Source: Batrachochytrium dendrobatidis JAM81
Lineage: Eukaryota > Chytridiomycota > Chytridiomycetes > Rhizophydiales
Length of the DNA: 64,000 nucleotides
Direction of reading: 5' to 3'
Assembly: GCF_000203795.2 (NCBI RefSeq)
Contig: NW_006281100.1
Location: 1,757,099 to 1,821,098, forward strand
In this document: positions 32,596 to 46,100 of the stretch, piece by piece
Layout: each line of letters begins with the position of its first letter
Position numbering within the stretch: the stretch's first letter is position 1
Made by a program: the position numbers and the translations under genes
Notes under the pieces: generated by a model
Seen by the model: only the letters and a program-made list of their open reading frames with translations
Databases searched by the model: none
Told to the model about the DNA's origin: nothing

Positions 32596-35500
32596 TTGCA
32601 AGGATAGCATATTCATAGATACTTTCAACAATATACTTTGAATTATGACGTTTCATGCATTCAATAATATCATTTCCGTCAATCAGATCCAAAACAATGT
32701 CAATATCCATATTAATCATGGATTGATTGTTACCATTAAACAATAATGTATTATCTGAAATATTGAATTGAATTGTCTTTTCAGTATCTACATTTTGCAG
32801 CATATACCCAAATTGAATATCAAGCCAATATCCAATGTTTGATTGGTGATTTCTTCGGTATATTTTGCATCAACTCTTCCACATTGGTGAGCATGTGTCC
32901 TACACTGTATTGTATTGTATTTTGGGTGGAAAGGATGTTTGTTGATATGTCTATTAAACTGTCGCTTTAACTTGCTTGCTTGGTTCCAATGCTCTATTTG
33001 TAGTTGAATCAGTTGCTTGTACGCCTTTGTTGGTTCAACTCGACTCCTGAATCCTTGGATACGTTTTGTAAACCGCAGTTTGACTTTGACGAGTTTAACA
33101 TCAATGTTCACCGTTGATCCAACCATTTCCATGATATTGTTATTGGGGTTTTCCTAATGGCAACAATAAATCAACGACAAAATGCAATCCGAGCATCTCG
33201 TAATGGACTCTGTATGAGCCAATTGAACCACTATTTTTGTTCAAATCAGAATTACTTTGTAACAGGTTTCCAACATTTTCAACGAGTTTAAACAATAATA
33301 GAAAATAAATCCAATTCAATTGTTTGTTGATACCATTCCAAAATGTATTTTCTTGGGTTTATTCAAAACCACCACAATGACATTACACATCACAAGCACA
33401 TCCTTAAGATTCAAGTATCTACAAACTTTGATCGTGAACTCGGTCTTCATCAAACCTAAAAACGGTCAAAAGTATCATGTTGTTGAACGAAATCTAACCA
33501 ACCATCTTGTAAAAGCAGCAACCCACTATTTGTGCAATGATATTGAACCTATTACTCATGAAATCATACCTCGATATATGCTCAAGTCGGACAACCCAAT
33601 CAAAGTAGATCCCAACAAACTCTTGAAATCAAACATTCAATTCCTTGATGAAAAGTATCATTCAAAATCAATACAAGCCACTTTATCATTGAATCAATGA
33701 GTTGCTGAACAAGAGTTACTACGAGACATTGTATTGTATGTATATTTTACATTCTGGCTTAGTACTTTGATCAAAAGTCATCATCACACTGTAACGGACG
33801 CTCAGATCAATGTAGACCGAATGGCTCATCATGTATTTAGCGATTCAGATGTTCTTGGTAAAGTGATGGTAAAACAGCACACATTACAGCAGAAATTGTA
33901 TCAAATGGTAATGAGTGCCGATGTAGACGCCAAATATGTTGAATATATCATACTATGAATCCGTAATCTTGATGGAACCCAGCACCATTTCTTGGGTCAA
34001 GCAAATGCTGGAAAAATACATCCAGTTCATCGTTTGCCATATTGACACTTGACTTGTTGTATCTGATATTCCAAATCTACCGCATCCAGTGGTATTGTTG
34101 GTGAATCATCAATTACATTCAAAGTATGTTTGATAGTTATTGTGGTATTATTTTCAAACGATTTGCTGATTTGAGGTAGCCAGTAAGTTATCATGATTGT
34201 ATTGCTGGGATTTTGGCAAATATTGATTATTTTCAATAACCACCGACTATTTACTATTTTGAATACTGGTATCTGGACATGGAATATGATGACAAATGAC
34301 TTTAATGTGTCCAATTTCAATTCTGATTGTGATTGGGATTCCTGTTTTCATGCAATTGGTCAACGATTTTGAACATTCATTTCCGTCGACCCAAAATACA
34401 TTACATTCAGTTTTGAAACAAGTCTTCAAACAAGGTGTTGATGCAAGTTATGTACAATAGTCACATCCTGTTGTTCTGGATTTGCAATTCTTGTCATGAT
34501 TATGTTTTGTCTACAGAAATACTGATGTTTAGCATTAGTTCTGTTCCAGATTCAACGTATTTTGTTTCTGCATCAAATTCTCTAGGTTTTTATGGTTCAC
34601 TCTCTGGTCATCCAGGTTGTTCTATGGCCATTGATGTCAATTCTGCATTGAAAACATCGATTAAACAGATATTCTGCGGTACCAATCATGAGCAAACGGA
34701 TTTGGCAGGAAAGGTCATTGAACAGCGCTACAACAAACGCATTGCAAGCTATGATGAATTTGAATCATTGGTGTCACAATGGGGTGGAAAGTTGGACGAG
34801 TCGGCTCGTGCAAGAATCAAGTTTTAAAAACCTGGCTAGTATTTACATTTTACTATTTATCAGTCATAAATGTAGAAGGTGTAAAACATGAGTTCAAGTA
34901 TTGATTTTATCGAACTCAGCAAGTTATTGATTGCAATAAATGAACGCTGACTAGATGTTGGCATGTACTGCACAAAATTCAACCAAATCATTGCAACTTT
35001 CAAGTACTATTTATTCAGTTTCAGTTTTAATGACATTGATTCATTTTTACAATCTTGGACAAAATATAGCAGTGATTATGGGTGAATCTCATCAATTGTG
35101 TTCATTCGAGTCAGAGCATGAATCTGACACGGTAAGCAACCAATCCTTTCAGATCATCCACTATTGTACGCCAAGTCTTTTATCCAGGATTGCACATCTC
35201 GAATAAACAGTGTGTGACAACTATGGACACATTTAGCAGTAATTGACAGTCAAGAAACTGGTATCAATATTCCATGTATACTGTCAGAATTTTTAGAGCT
35301 TCGTGATTTGTATAAATTTAAATGTATAAAGTAGAGTATAGTCTGATACTGTTAGTAGTTATCAGAAGAGAACAAATCAAAAGTGTAAAATAAAAAAGGA
35401 AGTTTGCACTTTAATCCAAGATCAACAGACTTGGTCTTTTCAAGAGTAGTGAAGAGGGGTGATAAGTTAATTAGATGGTTGAAATAGTTGAAGAGTTGTT

Positions 35501-36326
35501 TATTGATAAGAAAATATCTTGGCTCCAATAGTAGTTGATTGATTGTCTTGTGATACGAACAAGTAACACATTTGATAGTGAGAGGTTGTAAACGAAAAGT
35601 AGTTGAGCCAATGGGATTGATTTCTGTAATTAGTCAATTTAATAATGATACCATTTACCCGTTACTGGGGACTCGAATCCTAGAGATGAGGATAATGGAG
35701 TTTGGAGCATATGGATTGGTGGTGATGAAGGGTTTAATTTGGAGATTCAAAGTGTGCGCTACTAGAATTAGCTTTGTCACAGATTACTACTTAGGAGTAT
35801 CCGTCTGGATATTCCAACAATCATTGTGTATCTAAACACCAAATATTACAATACATCAATAATACCACAGTGTAAACAGTAATACAGTTGATCAGTATTG
35901 TGGCAAGACTTTTCATTCAAGTTTGTATTTGGAAATACTCGATGGTTTAATCACCACACACTGTTTGTAATGCGATTGTCATTGATCTCATTCCATTCCA
36001 GTCCAGTCCATCTGATTTATGATGATGTTTAGTAATCCATTACCATGTGTTGTAGTAAACTAGTTTGTTTATTAAACCAAATCTACAACAATCACATTCA
36101 GAATATTAATTTACAGTATTTCTAAATGCATGTTTGATAACAATCCAATTTTGTTACAAAAAACTGATCAAAACAATACTAAAATGGAACAACTCGTTTA
36201 TGTGTTTTACAACAATCCAAACATGAACAATTCTTGGCAATTGTTGGACATTCGCATGAATGAAATTGTCAAATCAAAATTTGATCAAAATTTGATCAAA
36301 ATTCAACTTTACTAATTTTATCAAAC
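32596..36326. other. Gene-poor interval with degenerate ORFs
   Basis: Several frames of 60-130 codons occur: 33320-33700 plus, 34435-34827 plus, and 32788-33132 and 32471-32803 minus. The 33320 frame (with LVKAATHYLCNDIEPITHEI) vaguely resembles the conserved segment of hAT-type transposases preceding the dimerisation domain; this is weak. The 34435 frame ends in SQWGGKLDESARARIKF, with no family that I recognise. Nothing else can be supported. Confidence 0.35.
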
Positions 36327-39300
36327 ATGGAGTGGATTGATAACATGAAAGAGTTGATTCAACGCCTGGAAGATCTGAAACTATTAACAACGGATGCTCA
36401 ACTACACAAGGCTGATGAAATATGGGGTAGACTGCTTGTATTGATAATGAAGTTGAGAAAACAGAATTACAGTAAGTTTAGTAGTCATTGTATTATTGAT
36501 GAGTTCAAACTGTTGCTGACTTTGTGTTGGTTTGAAATGGCATGATATATAAATGTAGCGCCTCGCTTACAGAGTATTGGACTGGAAGATATCACAGTCA
36601 AGTATTTGGAGTATAATCGACCCAGTTTACAGGTATTCATATATTGTAACAATAATGGATTGTTCATGACTAAAATAATCAACATGTGCTGTGTAGATCA
36701 AAATAATGGAGTTTGCTACAGTGTTTTTGAGAATGATGTACAGTAATAATGAGTTCAAAGTATCACATCAACTAAGCAACCAAATTGCACAGCTCATGCA
36801 ATCATCAAACCGTCAGGTCAAAATAGCGGCAAGTCATGATTGATATTGATCAAATGATTGTCATTCAACTCACTTAGTGTCAATATGCATATAGGCGATA
36901 AAAACATGTAAAAAGCTGTACAAATATAACCGCTGGAGTCAAGAGGATGGATTTGACATCAAGCCAATGGTTGAGATTATTGTTCACGAGTCCAATCAAG
37001 AAGTGCTCAGATTGGCAATTGACCTGTTCTTGCAAGTTTGTCATGGTATTGACGATGAAAATGTATGTTTGTAATGATACAATATTGGATCAGTTTGGAT
37101 AGTGTCGAGTCTTGTCGTGTTGATTGTATACTTGACATTGAACAATATCATTAGTTTGGCATCGTGGTATTAGGATTTGTTTCACGACTGGAATCATCCG
37201 ATGGTTCAGTTGCTGTTGGTTTTATCAAAAATCTCCAAGCCATGTATTGGAATATTCATCGTGATAACCCAGTAAAAGCAGCTGAATGTGGCATCATTCC
37301 AGCAATAGTCAATACGCTCAGGTATGTGGTGTTATGCATGAATGTGTGTCCAGTCATCACAATTGGTAAATTTGACATGGTTGGATTGACATGACATGAA
37401 TACAGGAGTGTCGATCAAGAAGTGGTTGATCAAAGTATTGATGCTATTCAGAGTTTATGCGATATTAGAAATTGTGAAGTGATTTCAGCCGAGTTGATAA
37501 GATCGGGATTGATTCAAGCACTGAACGACTTGTGTATCAGATACAGCAACGACTCTGAACTAAAAACACGCATAATCGAAGTAGCTGGATCAGCTGCATC
37601 CAAAATGCGCGACTTTCCTGTATCGCTTGCACGATCGTTGGTTTTTGAGAAATTGACGATATCGATGTGCAATCTCAATATGGGTTACTCTTTGCGCATG
37701 TTTAATGATCTCAACGACATGATTCAGAAATCTACAAGCAAGGCCGAGATGATCAAGGTGTTTCAAGAATATGGAATTGTAAAGCAACTCAGCACTATTC
37801 TTTCACGCAGAGATATACGTTTGTGTAACAGTCCTGTTCCTGATATTGTAAAACTACTCAAAACACTTGCTGATTTTGCCGACAATCATTCCGACAGTTC
37901 AATACGTACCGAGTTGGATCAAGGCGGGATACTTGAAAATCTAACGGCTATTGTACAATCGGATGATACTGACTACACAAACAAGAGGGTTGCTGACCAG
38001 ATCATTGGAACGTGTTTTCAGCATCGGGTTCACGTTGCTAACTCCAGCATTTGGCCATACGACGACAATGTCAAAATTGATATGAGTTCTGGAATGGCCG
38101 GATATGTACGTGGAAAGGCACGCACACTTGTCGAGATGCAGTATATCCAGTATCTGCAATCTATACTTTGCAAATCCATGTGGTGGATCGATATCACAAA
38201 CCAGCATATTGTGGAGCAATGGAGGGCTGACTCACTCGATCGGAACATATCACCATCAACATTTAATCTTGCATTGGAACAACTCGGGGTTTTTGTCAAA
38301 CAGCTTGTTTGTAATGGCAGTGATGGATTTGGCACAATTGTCCCAGGACCTGTTGAACTGACGTATATACTGGACAATGGCATACCTGACAATGTATACA
38401 CGCGATTGATGACAAATGTATCGGATATTGAACATGGATCAAATCACAACACTGGTCAAATGGTGCACAATCTGATTGATGCATCAATGTACAGTGTTGT
38501 ATATGGACAAACGATGATTGCACCACTGGATATACGACTCAAATACACCAAAATGGTACCATGCGATATATTGTTATCGACTCGACTTGTTTCAGATACG
38601 CCCATCATTCGAGGCAATCCCGAGTTTATATCACGCAAGTTCCAATGTCTTCCGAGTGAATTCCGTGTCGAACAGGATGGCAGTGTGACCATCAACTCAT
38701 ACATCAACAATCTGAATCCGATATGGGATCGAGACATGTACAAATGCATTGCCAAAATATTCAAATGTTTTGTCCCGATGTTTGAAAGTCTGTTCAGAAC
38801 GATGGATCCAATGTTCAAGTATATTGATATTCGCAATGGCATACAGGGATATGAATCACCAAACCGATCATATTATAATGGTATGCGGTCAGACACTCAA
38901 GTCACTCGTTCCGTGTATGTACCAATACTTCCGAAACATTTTGAATCCAAATATGAATCAGCAAAGCCAGTGTCACTGCGTGGTTGTAATCTGCAAGTCA
39001 TTGTCAAACTCACCAACATTCAACTGACACCATCCAAACCTAAATACGACAAGGGAAACTGGCACATTGAAGGTCCAATTAACGAATCGATTGTTGCAAC
39101 TGGACTGTATTACTACGACGTGGAAAATATCACCACACCCAAACTCGATTTCCGCGAGGCTGTTGATCGGTTTGAACGTCGAAAAGCATCTGAGATGTAT
39201 TGGGAAGATGTGTATGACACTGATCGAGAATCACTGCGAAATCAGTATATAGGATCGCTTGAGTTACCAAATGGTCGATGTGTAGTTTATCCCAATCGAT

Positions 39301-39626
39301 ACCAACACAAAGAACAATCATTTGAACTTGCAGATCCAACTCAACCAGGACACTGCAAGATTTTGACATTTTTTGTAGTGAATCCAGTCTGTCGGATTGT
39401 TTCGACTGCGCATGTGGCTCCACAACAACCACAATGGTGCAAATCGAGTCTTGACAAGGCACACGTACCTCCTGAGCTGTGGAATGATATCACGCAGTAT
39501 ATTCAAGGTGTTCAATCACCAGCTGAAGCCAAACACTATCGAGATGAATTGACAAGTGACCGAATTCAAATCACAGCGGTATACAACAAGGACATATATG
39601 AGCGGGTGTATAATCTTGATAATTGA
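36327..39626 (+). CDS. Armadillo/HEAT-like N terminus fused to DUF4246 domain
   Basis: Six exons join in frame: 36327-36471, 36559-36632, 36697-36816, 36895-37062, 37155-37321 and 37406-39626; the third donor (GTCAAA) is weak. The first ~300 residues are helical repeats of armadillo type (VLRLAIDLFLQVCHGIDDEN, KAAECGIIPAIVNTLR, LDQGGILENLTAIVQSDDTD). The rest matches fungal DUF4246: HNLIDASMYSVVYGQTMI, CLPSEFRVEQDGSVTINSYI, LQVIVKLTNIQLTPSKPKYD, then GNWHIEGPINESIVATGLYY and GRCVVYPNRYQHKEQSFELA. The H-x-E in WHIEG and the His in YQHK are candidate iron ligands of a 2-oxoglutarate-oxygenase-like fold; this is family-level inference, and the substrate is unknown. A broken duplicate lies at 21535-22000. 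Confidence 0.78.
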
Positions 39627-40249
39627 TGATGGATTGTGAGGTTGTGATTTTACAACAATGAGTTGCAATGCCAGTCGGATCTATACAATTGAATGAATTG
39701 AATCAATCATGTCAATCATGACAGTGATTGTTGATTATATTGACTGATTGTGTACAATTGATTGATACAAGTGATATGGATGCATCATTCGGTGTTGTTG
39801 AATCAGATCATTGCTTGATTCTGTCAATGTGATCAAATGGATTACTACAAAACTGGACATGCTCAAGTTGAATCAAGTATTGAATCGAGTATTGGATTGA
39901 TATTTACACACAACCACAATTACAACCACAATTGCAATCAGCACAGTCTGAATATTAGACATTTGAACATCACGTATCGAGTTGTGGATAAATGCGAGTT
40001 GGTATATTGGACTGTTTTTGTAGTTTATTAATGATTTGATTCACGACTGTTTGAATTCAAGGCTCAATATGGATTACAACTGGATTGTCGTTGTTTCCAT
40101 TTGGGATGACAAATCTGTCAATGTGTTGATTGATTACTAGTTCATTGTCCAAATAATAATCAATTCCACCAGCAATAGTGTCCGTCACATTCGAGTTGTT
40201 GGGAAATACTTTTGATAGTTTTGGTTAGATTGAACAGTCTGGTTTAGTC
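39627..40249. other. AT-rich spacer, no gene seen
   Basis: Short frames only. Repetitive strings such as ATTGATTGATAC and CAACCACAATTACAACCACA occur, without a definable element. Confidence 0.5.
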
Positions 40250-41600
40250 AAGTAAACCAATATCTCCATAAACATGTGCTGTAAAGTTGTTTCATTTGGA
40301 AAACCGCATGACGAAACAGATTCTAATACATTGGTCGATATTGATGAGACAACATTGCGTATGAGTTTTTGAAGAGACAAATGTTGTGATGGAAAGCAGT
40401 TTGTGAATGTCCATTTGAATAGTATTTTTTGACCAACAGCAAAGTAAAAGCAAGTTCAAGGTCGGACGACTCCATCAATATTCCAGCCTTTTGAGTGATG
40501 AATAAGATTCCATATTTTGCTGGGTTTCCAAGTTGTCCAATCGATGATTTTTGTCAGACATTTCTTGAGTAACAGTTTAAAACCATTTCTAATCAGATCT
40601 GAATGGTCGCTTCCAAAACAACGAGTCATACCCAACATGGAATTGTTTGATAGACAGTATTGTAGTAGATTTGCTCGAGTGGGTTCAATGTTGTTTAGAC
40701 ATTGTGTTTTTAGATCATCAATCGACACACACAGCGCACCAACAAGACCATCACATTCCGTTACAAGAACATGTTTCAAGGTCTCATTGTTCATGTTGTT
40801 TGGCAATCCAATAACGAGTAAATCCAGAAATTCATGGAATTCACAGAGTTTGGCTGGAATAAGTAGAAAGTCACTTTTCAAGACCTGAAAGACTACCGAG
40901 TTCAACAGGACTTGAAATTCCTCCAACAAAAAGATGGTTTGATGCAATGATAAATCGCATGCTTAATGGCAACCAACTCAGCGATGCTTTGATTAAAAGT
41001 CTCCATAAACTTGTGTCTTGTAATTACTGTTGAGCATCATCAAGAAACAACAGTTTTACTTTTTCCAATTCTATCCGTTGTTGTTTGGAACAATCAATGC
41101 ATTTCCAACAAAAGTGTCGTGCAATCTTGTCCAAGAAACAAATCCAAATGACATTTGTTTGAGACTATGTTGATACATATTAATGAATATAGGTTTTGCA
41201 GAATCAGATGAACAAGTCAATATGACAAACCGATACTCAAACCAAGTATGTGAGTTTGTCAAGTTGATCAGGTCTTTTGAGATGATTTGTAGAAACATTG
41301 ATACCATTGATCTGGATAGTTTTCTTGAAATAATTGTATGAATCAGTGATTGTTGGGTTTGAGCCAACATCATTCTTGGATTTGATGATGAGTGGACTGG
41401 ATCCAACAGTCCCATTTGTTACAAGTGCAGCAAGCGAGTCCCATGCGTTGTAGTTGGTCTCGACTTGATCCATCACAGAGTGGATATTCAGTTAGTGTAT
41501 CGACCAAAAGTGATCCTGTCTTGTAATCTGCGACCAAGCCAACAGGTTCTATTGCTGAACAACAGCCTGTTGTTGACTTGGTCGCAACCACCATCATTGA
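40250..41600 (-). pseudogene. CRN (Crinkler)-like relic, minus strand
   Basis: Read on the minus strand, a header-domain remnant appears first (GLVADYKTG near 41540, then VETNYNAWDSLAALVTNGTV near 41400). It matches the intact CRN at 48910 (VETNYNSWDPIAALGTNG). It is followed by a stretch with a hydrophobic strand ending LLFLDDAQQ near 41040, resembling the Walker B of CRN NTPase domains, and a 163-codon frame to 40456. Frames change several times and the Walker A position is unrecognisable, so it is a decayed gene of the header-plus-NTPase type. It is head-to-head with the next relic. Confidence 0.65.
41530..41585. repeat. Imperfect inverted repeat at the head-to-head CRN junction
   Basis: The arms are 41530-41546 (GCGACCAAGCCAACAGG) and 41566-41585 (CCTGTTGTTGACTTGGTCGC), with one substitution and a 3-bp difference, around a 19-bp centre. 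Each arm is the header-coding start of one of the two divergent relics. Confidence 0.75.
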
Positions 41601-42676
41601 GACAACTAAAAGGCTTGTTGGTATTCCAGTCGACCATCAACTCCTTACTTTCCACTTTGTTGTTGATGGAGTGGAAATAACTTGCAATTCATGGTATTGT
41701 CTTGCTGTTCTTGGACTAGATCAAACCACTGGAACTGATCCACTCATCAAATCCAACACATTATGCCTGGTCAAACTCTGTATCATCAACACTAGACACT
41801 GTAATGGACATGAACTCACTTTACAAACCACTCTTGTGAACCTTGTCCAGTCGATACACTTGTATGATGAACACAACTGTTGTGTGTCCAACATTCAATC
41901 AAAACCATTCATCTGGATCAAACCATCATGAACATCGACATCAAAGACATTGACACAATCCCTAATGTTTTGTATTCAAAAGTCTATTCTGGCAACATAC
42001 AAATCGGAATAGAAATGCCAGTCGACAGACTGACAACTACACAATATTGTCATGATTGGTGTCAGTGGATGTGAACAACAACCTGCTATGGTTTGTGTCG
42101 ATATTGTGTATTTGACTGTTTTATCGACCTGATTTCAGTGCAATGATTGACAAGTTGGCACAGTTGGAACCTGCCAAAAAGACGGACAAGAATCAATCAG
42201 TCTTTGAATACCAATCTAAAAGACTGATCCAGTGTTTGATTTCTGCTCGTATTTTTGTTCTGAAAACACTTCGTGGATCAAATCCCGATCTCAAGCCTTT
42301 TACATGACTATGCATTCAAACAAGTATACAAACTGGTGTACTCTTTTGTAAAATATTCAAACATCTATCTAAGCTTCCTTGGTCTGCGTTTGGTAACGTC
42401 TATCAACAGTTGAAATCATGGTTCCTAAAAGACGGTCGTGTTATATTTGACGAATCGCAGCATATGCTAAATCTTTTAAAGTCGGACTATCGTTCAACAA
42501 CAATCCATCAACACTGCTGGACAATTTGATTTTCCTCAGTCGTTGTTTTCGTTTTTGACCAGAACTATTATCCAAGATGGCTTCAACAATATATGGTGCG
42601 GAACACAAATGCGAATCTGCACCATGGACTTGACATACTCTGCTGCTGGACTCAAACCAGATAATATATTGATATT
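41578..42676 (+). pseudogene. CRN (Crinkler)-like relic, plus strand, interrupted by copia element
   Basis: Header remnant: VVDGVEITCNSWYCLAVLG then TDPLIKS (41650-41760). Further on there is FLKDGRVIFDESQHMLNLL (about 42420-42480), a good Walker B-like strand, and SFLTRTIIQDGFNNIWCGT to LTYSAAGLKPDNILIF (about 42550-42676), typical of the region after Walker B in CRN NTPases. Several frame changes and stops separate these pieces. The copia 5' LTR begins directly after the last piece, so the transposon hit an already decaying or concurrently decaying CRN. Confidence 0.68.
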
Positions 42677-43087
42677 TGTTAAAGAAATCAGACCTTTGTT
42701 GAAGCAATCAAACATTGCCGCTTTACAAGCAAAGCTTAAAGTGGAGATATTATATCTCCACTTTCTCCACTCACTCCCTTAACTAAATTACTATAATAGC
42801 CAAGATACTTTCTTACTAAATAAACCATCCTCTGAATCAATCTTCTAAATATCATCTAAATATCATCTGACATAATTCCGTTATTATCTATTAAGTTTAA
42901 CTCTTTATTCTGTTGACTTTCATTTGCGTGACTACTTCCTGATTATCATTCAAGATCTCTTCTGACCGATCTTTTCTACAGCGGCAGATTATATATTATT
43001 ACCTTATACTTTACTAATTGAAAGACTCAGTCTCTTTCTATATTTTCTATCTCTATACTTCTTGCGCGATAATCAAAATCTTTAACA
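42677..43087 (+). repeat. 5' LTR (411 bp)
   Basis: Bounded by TG...CA with short inverted ends TGTTAAAG / CTTTAACA. It contains a perfect 12-bp hairpin at 42738-42764 (AAAGTGGAGATA, 3-nt loop, complement). Confidence 0.93.
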
Positions 43088-43103
43088 GGTTATGAGCCCA
43101 GTC
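43088..43103 (+). promoter_or_regulatory. Primer-binding site, half-tRNA-iMet type
   Basis: GGTTATGAGCCCAGTC directly follows the LTR. Its complement contains GGGCTCATAACC, the anticodon stem-loop of eukaryotic initiator tRNA-Met. Drosophila copia is known to prime from an internally cleaved initiator tRNA-Met through such a site. The ATG in it is the gag start codon. Confidence 0.8.
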
Positions 43104-46100
43104 GGAAGTCACGTAATCAAACTTGCAGAAGGACTGCATGTTCCACGTCTGGAGAGAGCCAACTACCAAAAGTGGCTCGTACTTATCGAAGCTGCACTAA
43201 GGCACTTCAATCTTTGGGAATCACATATTATTGCGAAACCACCCAGTAAACCCGATCAGCCGTACCTGATCAACAATGCCAAAGCTTATAGCATGATATC
43301 TGCCACACTAAGCAAGGACAATGAAAAACTAGCAGAGGACCTCAACGGTATTCCTCTATCAGCTCACCTCAGTTTCGCTGCCATAAAGAAACATCACGAA
43401 ACAGGCAACATGAGCGCAAAACTAGAGCTCGAAGACGAGCTCGACTTAATAGTATACGACACCCAGGTCGGTGTTAAGCAACTATACGACGAAATGTTTG
43501 ACATACGGAAACTATTGTCACAAATTGGCGTCAAATGGTCCGATGAGGATTATGTACGAAAACTCTTGAGGAAACTACTAAAAGGATCTTCACATTGGGG
43601 CAACATGCGTACCAGATTTGACAGCTTTACTAAATCAAATTATGCAACAGCTGACATCAGGACAATGTTGGCATACGAAGAGCAGCAACTTATCACTGTC
43701 ATGCTACTTCCATCTTTAGACAACGCCGAAGTCGCGTTACATTCTAACAATAACTTAAGAAGATCTAACAACAGCAAGAATAGCTCTGGATCAAATTACA
43801 ATAACAAGCCACACTTCAGAGGCTTTAACAACGGAGATAACTCAAACGATTCTCATCAGAACGTTCAAAACTCCAACAATTCATCGTACTGGCCAAACGG
43901 CAAGAAAAAGGTACTATGTAATAACTGTGGAAGACTAGGGACCCACACAACTAAAGACTGTCGTGCTCAGTTTTCGAATAACAGAAAATCAAATAGCAAC
44001 TACGCATCTACGCCATGCGCTAATTCAAATGCTAATGATGACTTCTTATTTCACAACACCATGGTTTCAGCAAAAACAGACTACTGCAGTATCAGCAGAA
44101 ACAGTGTCAACGAGATCATTCTTGACTCGGGTGCTACCACTCATATGGTATGCAACAAGAACTGGCTGTCTAATACAGTACCATTGCAAAACCACAGCGT
44201 TAAAGGTTCAATGAAAACGGCTACAAATGCCGAATGCAAAGGATCGCTCCAACTCAAAGTCTGGAATGGAAAAGCCAGTCGCGTTATTACTATCAATAAC
44301 GTGCTATATGTTCCTGGATTCGAGGTCAATCTAATCTCTCCAGGGAAACTAGCTGTCGAGTTTGGATGCTGGACTAAGCTCAATAAACAAGGAGCTGTCC
44401 TCTATACCAAGGACAATGTCGAAGTTCTACGTGCACACAAAGTCGGCACACTAGACATTATCGATTGCGAAATTCTCATTCCGAACAAACAAATTCACGC
44501 CTCCGTACGTAAATCAAGCCTAAGCGGTATCAAGAAACCAAAGGCAAATATAAAAGTCGTTGCAGAGTCTACGCAATTTATTTCTAATGAAGCAATCAAC
44601 GCTTCAAGTCCCCGGATTCAGGAACTATCTCAACCCGATTCCGAAGTGGAAGACACACCACTTAAAAGTAAAACTCAGGGACCATATTATTATTACAAAA
44701 GGCAACCAGACGTTGATTACATGAACTCAAGTCTCTTTTCTGCTAGTACAACTACATCAATATTTCCATCGAATTGGAAACAAGCCATGACTGCCCCGGA
44801 TGCAAATCTCTGGAAGATCGCAGCAGATAAAGAAACAGAATCAAGGGCACCATTATTTACTCATAGCTACAATCTAGGCGATGACTTTACACCGTCTGTA
44901 CCTATTGTGATAGATAATGTGGTAAGTCCAGAAACACCAGAAATTCCAGAAATTCCATATCGCGCGAGTACGCTAACTGGAGGGGAATCAAAATCAGGTC
45001 GGCGACAAGTACCAATAGTAGTACAGACTGCAAGAAATACAGCAAGAATGACTGTAGCAGATCGCGGGACCAATATTAAAACAAGCCATGGACGCATAAC
45101 TCAGGAGGGGTTACTAGGGCGTGCCATCAGCAAAAATAAGGCTATCAAGACATCGCTAAATAAGTCGAGTCTGGCCGGTTATAGGAAACCGAACCGTAAA
45201 TCGAGATCGAAGTCTCAAGGTTCGAGGAAAGAAGTTCAGGAACGTCCAGTTGACGTTATGAACAGGGACAGAGCCATGATGGCTGCTCCCATAAAATCGA
45301 CGGTCACAGTTGAATATCCAGGAGCGATATCAGAGACTGCTGACGCGTCTGAGCCGAGCATTCAAGCTGCGGTGGAACAAAGAATGGTTGAGAATTTACC
45401 AACCACTACAAGTCAAAAGGAACACTATCTGAAAAATGTTCTCAAAAGATTTTACATGTTGGACTGCAAACCAGTTGCAACACCAATAGAATCTGGCACC
45501 AATTTGACTGCATCTCTCCCAACGGAACCAGTTACCGACGCTCCTTATCGCGAAGCAGTTGGAGCTTTGATGTACGCAATGGTTGCTACTCGACCAGATC
45601 TCGGCGCTGCCATCGGTCAAGTTTCCAGATTTATGCACCATCCAAACGATACACATTGGACTGCTGTTAAACGTATACTAAGATACGTAAAATACTCACT
45701 TAATTATTCTCTTACGCTAGGAGGGGATAACACCACTCTGGTAGGATACTGTGACGCAGACTGGGCAGGAGATGTAGACTCTCGGAAAAGCACCTCCGGA
45801 TACACTTGCTTTCTAGGCAATAGCTGTATATTATGGAGATCTACTAAACAGACTTCTGTAGCTATCTCAACTATGGAAGCTGAATATGCAGCCGCTGTCA
45901 CTGCCACTCAAGAATTATTATTTCTACGCAACATGCTTAGTGAACTCGGATTAACTCAAGAAAGAGCTACGATACTCTACTCCGATTCACAATCAGCAAT
46001 TGCCAACACGGAAAATCAAGCACCCAATCATGCTACAACTAAGCATATGGACGTCAAGCTTAAATTCCTACGCGACCAAGTCTCGCAAAAGAATATACTA

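Noticed and set aside
33320..33700. hAT transposase gene
   Set aside because: Only one short stretch is suggestive; no catalytic residues, dimerisation motif or terminal repeats are visible.
35660..35690. tRNA-like T-loop (GACTCGAATCC)
   Set aside because: No acceptor, D-arm or anticodon arm can be folded around it.
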